Assembly: GCA_937891125.1 (NCBI GenBank)
Contig: CALAEZ010000295.1
Coordinates: 1-10,245, forward strand
Length of the DNA: 10,245 nt
Reading direction: 5' to 3'
Source: an uncultured Treponema sp.
GTDB taxonomy: Bacteria; Spirochaetota; Spirochaetia; Treponematales; Treponemataceae
Shown: positions 6,869 to 10,245 of the stretch, piece after piece
How positions within the stretch are numbered: position 1 is the stretch's first letter
How the letters are laid out: each line of letters begins with the position of its first letter
Translations under genes and position numbers: made by a program
The notes under the pieces: generated by a model
Databases searched by the model: none
What the model saw: the letters and a program-made list of their open reading frames with translations, nothing else
What the model was told of the DNA's origin: nothing

Positions 6869-7156
6869 TTGGCTACTAAGAAATCATCTGCAGAAAAGCG
6901 TTACGCACAGAGCGAAGCTCGTCGCCTTCACAATAAGGCAATTAAAAGCGAGTGTCGCACCTATGCAAGACAGTTTGTAGAAGCAGTACAGAAGAAAGAT
7001 GCTAACCTTGCACAGGAAAAGTTTAGAACATTGGTTTCTAAGCTTGACTCTGCTCGCAGTAAGGGCGTTTTAACACGCAATGCTGTTTCTCGCAAGAAGT
7101 CACGCATGGCTAAACTGTATAATGTTTCATTTGGTGCTGTTGCATCTGCAAAATAA
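6869..7156 (+). CDS. rpsT: Small ribosomal subunit protein S20 (95 aa)
   Basis: Binds 16S rRNA early in 30S assembly. The protein starts ATKKSSAEKRYAQSEARR after the initiator and stays rich in Lys/Arg, with long helices and the typical LDSARSKGVLTRNAVSRKKS stretch close to the S20 C-terminal region. Length (95) is typical. The frame is open back to an ATG at 6764, but that start is inside the helicase gene, ahead of the promoter, and gives an extension unlike S20. I choose TTG 6869, with a GGGGGG Shine-Dalgarno run (6858-6863) 5 bases upstream. E. coli rpsT also starts with UUG, where the weak start is tied to autogenous control, so similar feedback is possible here. A hairpin terminator follows. 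Confidence 0.95.
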   Translation: MATKKSSAEKRYAQSEARRLHNKAIKSECRTYARQFVEAVQKKDANLAQEKFRTLVSKLDSARSKGVLTRNAVSRKKSRMAKLYNVSFGAVASAK

Positions 7157-7182
7157 TTGCTAGATTTTATAATCTGAAAAGA

Positions 7183-7222
7183 CCTGATATTGCACTATGT
7201 GTGTGATATCAGGGTTTTTTTT
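7183..7222 (+). terminator. Intrinsic terminator after rpsT, or hairpin in HU leader
   Basis: CCTGATAT (7183-7190) pairs with ATATCAGG (7206-7213). Two G-U pairs and three more pairs extend the stem to 13 bp around a TATGT loop, and eight T follow (7215-7222). This is a good rho-independent terminator for rpsT. Only 19 bases separate it from the HU ATG, so HU must be made by read-through or from a promoter at or before the hairpin. Confidence 0.8.
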
Positions 7223-7241
7223 CTGTTTTTAGGGGTTTACA

Positions 7242-7553
7242 ATGTCTGCTAAAAAGGTGACAAAGTACGATTTAGTTGAATCTGTGTACCAGAATACAAG
7301 ACAGGAAAAAAAAGTTGTGCAAGAGGTACTTGAAAGTTTTCTTGAAGAGCTGAAGCATTCTTTGAAAGCAGGTGCAACTATTGAATTGCGTGGTTTTGGT
7401 ACATTTGAACCAAGATTGCGTAAGGGGCGAGCAAAAGCACGTAATCCGAAAACGGGGGAGCAACTTTCTGTTGCTCCTCATCACGTTGTTGCATTTCGTT
7501 CAGGCCAAGAGTTGCGCACTGCTTTGTGGGATCTTCCCGTTACACAGGATTAG
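7242..7553 (+). CDS. hup: HU/IHF-family DNA-binding protein (103 aa)
   Basis: Small basic nucleoid protein that binds and bends DNA as a dimer. The N-terminal helices (residues ~7-42) form the dimer body. GFGTF at 51-55, the DNA-binding arm RNPKTGE at 67-73 with the intercalating Pro69, and HHVVAFRSG at 80-88 match the HU/IHF signature. It is somewhat longer than the 90-residue E. coli HU, with a short polar tail (WDLPVTQD). ATG 7242 has AGGGG 6 bases upstream. HU versus IHF subtype cannot be decided from sequence alone; most spirochaetes carry one HU-like protein. The Lnt start lies 9 bases after its stop, so the two are probably translated from one mRNA. I recall a similar rpsT-hup-lnt order in Treponema pallidum, from memory and unchecked. 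Confidence 0.93.
   Translation: MSAKKVTKYDLVESVYQNTRQEKKVVQEVLESFLEELKHSLKAGATIELRGFGTFEPRLRKGRAKARNPKTGEQLSVAPHHVVAFRSGQELRTALWDLPVTQD
7455..7479 (+). repeat. Hairpin within the HU coding region
   Basis: GGAGCAAC (7457-7464) and GTTGCTCC (7470-7477) form an 8-bp perfect stem with a 5-base loop, extendable by a G-U and a G-C pair. It has no T-tract, so it is not a terminator. It sits over the codons of the conserved DNA-binding arm and may be chance or an mRNA stability or pausing element. Confidence 0.4.
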
Positions 7554-7562
7554 TTCTTCTGT

Positions 7563-9005
7563 ATGCCGGCATTTTCTTTTTTGTCGTCCGGTGTTCTAAT
7601 CGTTCTATCGGCTTTTTTATTTTCTTGTGCCCATCCAGGATGTTTTTTTGTGCAAGGTATTCCCCTTTGTGCATGGTTTTACTTTATTCCGTTTTTAGTT
7701 CTTATTCAGTCTGTTTCATATAAAAAGGCATTGCTTTGCGGTGCATTCTATGGTGCGCTTGCCTACGGGCTTTTTGCTTATTGGCTCTATTCATACAGTG
7801 TGTATGCTCTCATTGCAGTTTGTGTCTGCTATGGGCTTTTTTTTGCTATTGTTGCATTGCTGCTCTGCTTTACTTCCCGTGCCTTTCCGCAACAGTGTTG
7901 GCTCTTGCATGCAGGCATTCTGCTTGCGTTTGAGTTTCTGCGGTCACAAACGGAATTCGGGTTTTATTATGGAATCATTGGCTACAGCCAGTGGAAGATT
8001 CCGCTTTTTATTCATACGGCATATATTGGCGGTGTATGGGGAATAAGTGCGTGCATATATCTGTTTGCATCATTATGTGCAGCTATGGTTAGGTATAAAT
8101 CATTTTATAGATATCGCTTTTCCGCACTGTCGCTTTTTTGTTGCATTGCATTATATATCGGTATTGGAAACCTGGTGCAGCCTGCTGGTAAAAAAAATCA
8201 GGAAGAAAAAAAGCTTACTGTTGCATTGATTCAAAATAATCCGGATCCGAACAAAGATGGCATAAACGAATACCGCAAGGAAGTTGAGTCGCTACTTGCG
8301 CTTACTGACCAGGCTTTAGCTGCGCGACCTGATATCCAGCTAGTGGTTTGGCCAGAAACTGCAGTTGTCCCTGATATTCTTAAGCATTATTATAGCCTAG
8401 CTGACTACGAGAGGCATACACTTGTGGTGTCGTTACTTTCTTATCTTGACGAAAAGCCGTGTGCATTCCTCATTGGAAATAATCATGCAGAAATGACAAC
8501 AGCTGGCGCTGAAGAGCGTTTTAATAGCGCTCTGTACTTTGAGCCAAAGAAAACGGTGCTTCCGCCTCAGCCTCAAATCTACAATAAGGTGCATCTTGTT
8601 CCGTTTTCAGAATTTCTACCGCATAACGCTGCTTTTCTTTCCTCCCTTTTTAAGAGCGCATATTTTAAGAAGCCGGGAAATGCGGTTAAACTCTTTTCTT
8701 GTGCGGACAGTGTATGTGCGACTCCCATTTGTTTTGAAGACACGTTTCCCGCTTTTGTGCATAGCATGAAAAAACAGGGGGCAAATCTTATTGTGAATTT
8801 GTCAAATGATTCCTGGGCGAACAGTATTGCTTGTCAGTACCAGCATTTAGCAATGGCTGCATTTCGCTCTGCTGAAAATGGTATCCCCACCGTGCGCAGT
8901 ACCGCAAGCGGCCAGACTGCCGTTATTGACTGGAGGGGAACGGTTATTTCATGCGCTCCTGCATACGAAGCCTGTTTTATATGTGCTGATGTTACGATAC
9001 GATAG
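7563..9005 (+). CDS. lnt: Apolipoprotein N-acyltransferase (480 aa)
   Basis: Inner-membrane enzyme that adds the third acyl chain to the N-terminal cysteine of lipoproteins, after Lgt and Lsp. The N-terminal half has about seven hydrophobic segments (near residues 5-22, 33-50, 56-76, 80-103, 112-126, 152-175, 187-204), followed by a periplasmic nitrilase-like domain (~217-480). The catalytic triad is visible: Glu265 in WPETA, Lys342 in YNKVHLVPFSEFLP and Cys390 in ICFED, spaced much like E. coli Glu267-Lys335-Cys387. GYSQW at 140-144 matches a conserved Lnt loop, and NLSNDSW follows the cysteine. Length is slightly under the ~510 of E. coli. ATG 7563 is 9 bases after the HU stop with only a weak AGGA upstream, suggesting coupling to HU translation. 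Lipoproteins dominate treponeme envelopes, so this should be an important gene. Confidence 0.93.
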   Translation: MPAFSFLSSGVLIVLSAFLFSCAHPGCFFVQGIPLCAWFYFIPFLVLIQSVSYKKALLCGAFYGALAYGLFAYWLYSYSVYALIAVCVCYGLFFAIVALLLCFTSRAFPQQCWLLHAGILLAFEFLRSQTEFGFYYGIIGYSQWKIPLFIHTAYIGGVWGISACIYLFASLCAAMVRYKSFYRYRFSALSLFCCIALYIGIGNLVQPAGKKNQEEKKLTVALIQNNPDPNKDGINEYRKEVESLLALTDQALAARPDIQLVVWPETAVVPDILKHYYSLADYERHTLVVSLLSYLDEKPCAFLIGNNHAEMTTAGAEERFNSALYFEPKKTVLPPQPQIYNKVHLVPFSEFLPHNAAFLSSLFKSAYFKKPGNAVKLFSCADSVCATPICFEDTFPAFVHSMKKQGANLIVNLSNDSWANSIACQYQHLAMAAFRSAENGIPTVRSTASGQTAVIDWRGTVISCAPAYEACFICADVTIR

Positions 9006-9050
9006 TGCAGGGAAAGGAGAGAAGGTTTACAACAAAGCTTTTTCTTAAGA

Positions 9051-9080
9051 CTGGAATAAAAATATAAAAAATACTATAGT
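9051..9080 (+). promoter_or_regulatory. Putative promoter of bactofilin
   Basis: A -10 box TATAGT (9075-9080) with a weak -35 (CTGGAA, 9051-9056) at an 18-base spacing; the region between is A/T rich. The -10 ends 7 bases before the ATG at 9088, exactly as at hexokinase. No Shine-Dalgarno sequence lies near the ATG. The purine-rich stretch at 9010-9025 is too far upstream to serve it. Confidence 0.5.
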
Positions 9081-9087
9081 GTGAAGC

Positions 9088-9507
9088 ATGGCAGACGAAA
9101 AAGAGAAAAAAAACACAACGGTGCTTGGGCAAGAAACTATCTTTGAAGGTGTTATTGAGTTTACTGATAACCTTGTTATCACGGGAACCTTTCGGGGAAC
9201 GATAAAAGCGAGTGGTGATTTAGAAGTTGATAAAACGGGCGTCTGTGCAGTTGATACGATGTCGGCAAATGCAATTGTGGTTTCTGGAAAAGTCACAGGG
9301 GATATTGTTGCGCCAGAACGGGTTGAACTTTGTAATGGCTGCACTGTCAAAGGTACGATTGAAACGGGACGACTGCGTATTGCTGATAATGTTGATTTTG
9401 AAGGCACGGTTTCAATGATTGATTCTGTTCCAGATGTTGATTTATTTTCGGTTGTTTCTGAAGAGTACAAACAGGGCTTGCTCTTAAAATCAGACATTCC
9501 CCATTAA
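9088..9507 (+). CDS. Bactofilin (polymer-forming cytoskeletal protein, 139 aa)
   Basis: Bactofilins polymerise without nucleotide into filaments near the membrane and affect cell shape, wall synthesis or envelope organisation. Residues ~11-109 contain regular short strands with recurring glycines and valine/isoleucine pairs (TVLGQETIFEG, GDLEVDK, IVVSGKVTGDIVAPERVEL, VKGTIETGRLRI), the beta-helix pattern of the DUF583 family. A charged N-terminal tail and a nonrepetitive C-terminal tail (~110-139) flank the core, as is usual. There are three cysteines (53, 82, 85). ATG 9088 is the only sensible start and has no Shine-Dalgarno, but a -10 box just upstream. In spiral or flat-wave cells such as treponemes a shape role is plausible, but that is inference. 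Length is typical. A long open frame on the opposite strand covers the gene and is taken as a shadow. Confidence 0.9.
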   Translation: MADEKEKKNTTVLGQETIFEGVIEFTDNLVITGTFRGTIKASGDLEVDKTGVCAVDTMSANAIVVSGKVTGDIVAPERVELCNGCTVKGTIETGRLRIADNVDFEGTVSMIDSVPDVDLFSVVSEEYKQGLLLKSDIPH

Positions 9508-9532
9508 CGGTATTGATAAAAGAGGTCAATAG

Positions 9533-9554
9533 CAGTATTTAGTGGTAAATGCTG
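9533..9554 (+). terminator. Weak hairpin after bactofilin, possible terminator
   Basis: CAGTATTTA (9533-9541) pairs with TAAATGCTG (9546-9554) over 9 bp with one G-U pair and a GTGG loop. It is followed by a T-rich but interrupted stretch (9556-9567). It lies 26 bases after the bactofilin stop and just before the next promoter. It is A/T rich, so termination would be weak. Confidence 0.4.
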
Positions 9555-9565
9555 GTATTTCTTTC

Positions 9566-9594
9566 TTGACGACTTTAGTATTACTGCATAAAAT
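9566..9594 (+). promoter_or_regulatory. Putative promoter of the 166-aa hypothetical gene
   Basis: A -35 box TTGACG (9566-9571), 17-base spacer and -10 box TAAAAT (9589-9594). The -10 ends 8 bases before the ATG at 9603, so transcription would start at or next to the start codon. A second TATAAT-like match (9599-9604) overlaps the ATG and would be too late. Confidence 0.55.
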
Positions 9595-9602
9595 GCAATA
9601 TA

Positions 9603-10103
9603 ATGAAAACTGTTTATGGAAAAAAGATTGCAACATTAACCGATATTCTTCATTCTTTTGAACGCTACTACGACGTGCGCACCGAAGGTGTGGAATCTCC
9701 TTTTTGCGCAGAAGCGGTCTTTCATTCGCATACCGAGCAGTATTTTTTGGTAAAAGCAGCTCATTTATCTGATATAGACTCAAATGAATATGTTTTTTTT
9801 GCAAAAGCAGATTTCCTTACAAGCGCGCAGCTTGAACAATTTTCTCTTACCGCATGGAATCGCGGTTTAAGCCGCGTGCATCCATATAATGGACACCGCT
9901 CATCGGATATTACGCTTGTTTTGCTTGCAGATAAAATGGAAGAAGAAGCCTGTAAGCGCGTAAAAAAACTGCATTTTTCAAAATCATATAGATTCAGCTT
10001 TTATGGCTGGAGCAATTTTCGGGTACTAGTCTACGAGACTTCGACAGGCAGAGCTTTTGCAAATCATCATGGCTCTGATCTAAAAAAACTTGTAGCTAAA
10101 TAA
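9603..10103 (+). CDS. Conserved-looking hypothetical protein (166 aa)
   Basis: I do not recognise this family. It is a soluble-looking, mixed alpha/beta protein with no signal peptide, membrane segment or known catalytic motif. It is rich in aromatic residues and histidine: HSHTEQYF near 41-48, VHPYNGHRSSDIT near 92-104, and an aromatic C-terminal part SFYGWSNFRVLVYE near 132-145 followed by ANHHGSD. A charged helix (KMEEEACKRVKKL) lies between. Codon use resembles the neighbours and the frame is intact, so it looks like a true gene. ATG 9603 has no Shine-Dalgarno but a good promoter ending 8 bases upstream, so a leaderless message is likely. The following CstA-like gene begins 30 bases later with no visible terminator between, so they may share a transcript. 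Confidence 0.75.
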   Translation: MKTVYGKKIATLTDILHSFERYYDVRTEGVESPFCAEAVFHSHTEQYFLVKAAHLSDIDSNEYVFFAKADFLTSAQLEQFSLTAWNRGLSRVHPYNGHRSSDITLVLLADKMEEEACKRVKKLHFSKSYRFSFYGWSNFRVLVYETSTGRAFANHHGSDLKKLVAK

Positions 10104-10133
10104 AAGTTTCTGTGTAAACAGAAGGAGAAAGAA

Positions 10134-10241
10134 ATGACAGCATTACTAATTATTCTTGCTGCAATCGCTTTGCTTTTCTGTGGCTATGTGTTCTACGGCT
10201 CATGGCTTGCAAAGCAAAGCGATTGCAGCAAGAATAATTAG
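10134..10241 (+). CDS. Probable CstA-type transporter, N-terminus only (broken by inverted copy at window end)
   Basis: ATG 10134 has a strong Shine-Dalgarno sequence AGAAGGAG (10120-10127) 6 bases upstream. The first 26 residues form one hydrophobic segment followed by GYVFYGSWLA, resembling the first membrane helix of CstA-family carbon starvation/peptide transporters (usual form: hydrophobic run, GYxxYG, then a short charged turn). From base 10211 the sequence is the reverse complement of 10142-10176 and reads into a TAG at 10239-10241. The 35-codon frame is therefore probably an artefact, and the real gene likely continues beyond this contig. The identification rests on a short stretch and is tentative. 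Confidence 0.45.
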   Translation: MTALLIILAAIALLFCGYVFYGSWLAKQSDCSKNN

Positions 10242-10245
10242 TAAT
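10142..10245 (+). repeat. Perfect 35-bp inverted repeat at the window end
   Basis: Bases 10142-10176 are the exact reverse complement of 10211-10245, separated by 34 bases. The right arm reaches the very last base. The arms consist of coding sequence for the first membrane helix of the CstA-like protein, so the right arm has no sense of its own and destroys the frame. This is typical of a fold-back or chimeric contig end rather than a natural element. Confidence 0.9.

Noticed and set aside
9045..9497. 150-codon open frame on the minus strand covering bactofilin
   Set aside because: The + strand encodes a convincing bactofilin. The antisense product is Ser/Thr-rich with no recognisable domain and looks like a shadow of the codon pattern.
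9585..9597. TGCAT/ATGCA small palindrome over the -10 box of the hypothetical gene
   Set aside because: Five-base arms are too short to claim as an operator without a second site.
10142..10245. Terminal inverted repeat as a mobile element end or hairpin telomere
   Set aside because: The arms are ordinary coding sequence for a membrane helix and the right arm breaks the gene exactly at the edge, so an assembly artefact is far more likely.

Overview
The window reads as a host-associated treponeme (Spirochaetota, Treponema-like). This rests on a eukaryote-type hexokinase, a bactofilin, the order rpsT - HU - lnt, and moderate GC (mid-40s percent by eye). All genes are on the + strand and tightly packed; no gap exceeds about 160 bases and most gaps hold promoters or terminators. 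I see no phage genes, transposases or CRISPR arrays. The species is not determined.

Left part (1-4069), sugar phosphates and a nuclease: the 3' end of one phosphohexomutase is followed at once by a complete PgcA/PGM2-type phosphoglucomutase. Next comes a DnaQ-like DEDDh exonuclease whose start lies inside the phosphoglucomutase end, then a hexokinase with its own promoter. Hexokinase makes glucose-6-phosphate and phosphoglucomutase interconverts it with glucose-1-phosphate. A perfect 18-bp hairpin with terminator features lies inside the first 30 codons of the exonuclease gene.

Middle (4070-7156): a tRNA-Glu(UUC) unit with A/T-rich upstream element, near-consensus promoter and strong terminator. 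After it comes an XPD/DinG-type Fe-S helicase with an N-terminal JAB/JAMM (RadC-like) metal-binding domain. Then comes ribosomal protein S20, which starts with TTG.

Right part (7157-10245): an HU-family DNA-binding protein, then apolipoprotein N-acyltransferase (Lnt), which completes lipoprotein acylation. A bactofilin, an unrecognised 166-residue protein and the first codons of a probable CstA-type transporter follow. The last 35 bases are an exact inverted copy of bases 10142-10176 and truncate that gene, which looks like a contig-end fold-back artefact.

A recurring theme is promoter placement. Hexokinase, bactofilin and the 166-residue protein lack a Shine-Dalgarno sequence and have a -10 box only 7-8 bases before the ATG, suggesting leaderless transcripts. 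Phosphoglucomutase, the helicase, S20, HU and the CstA-like gene have purine-rich ribosome binding sites.
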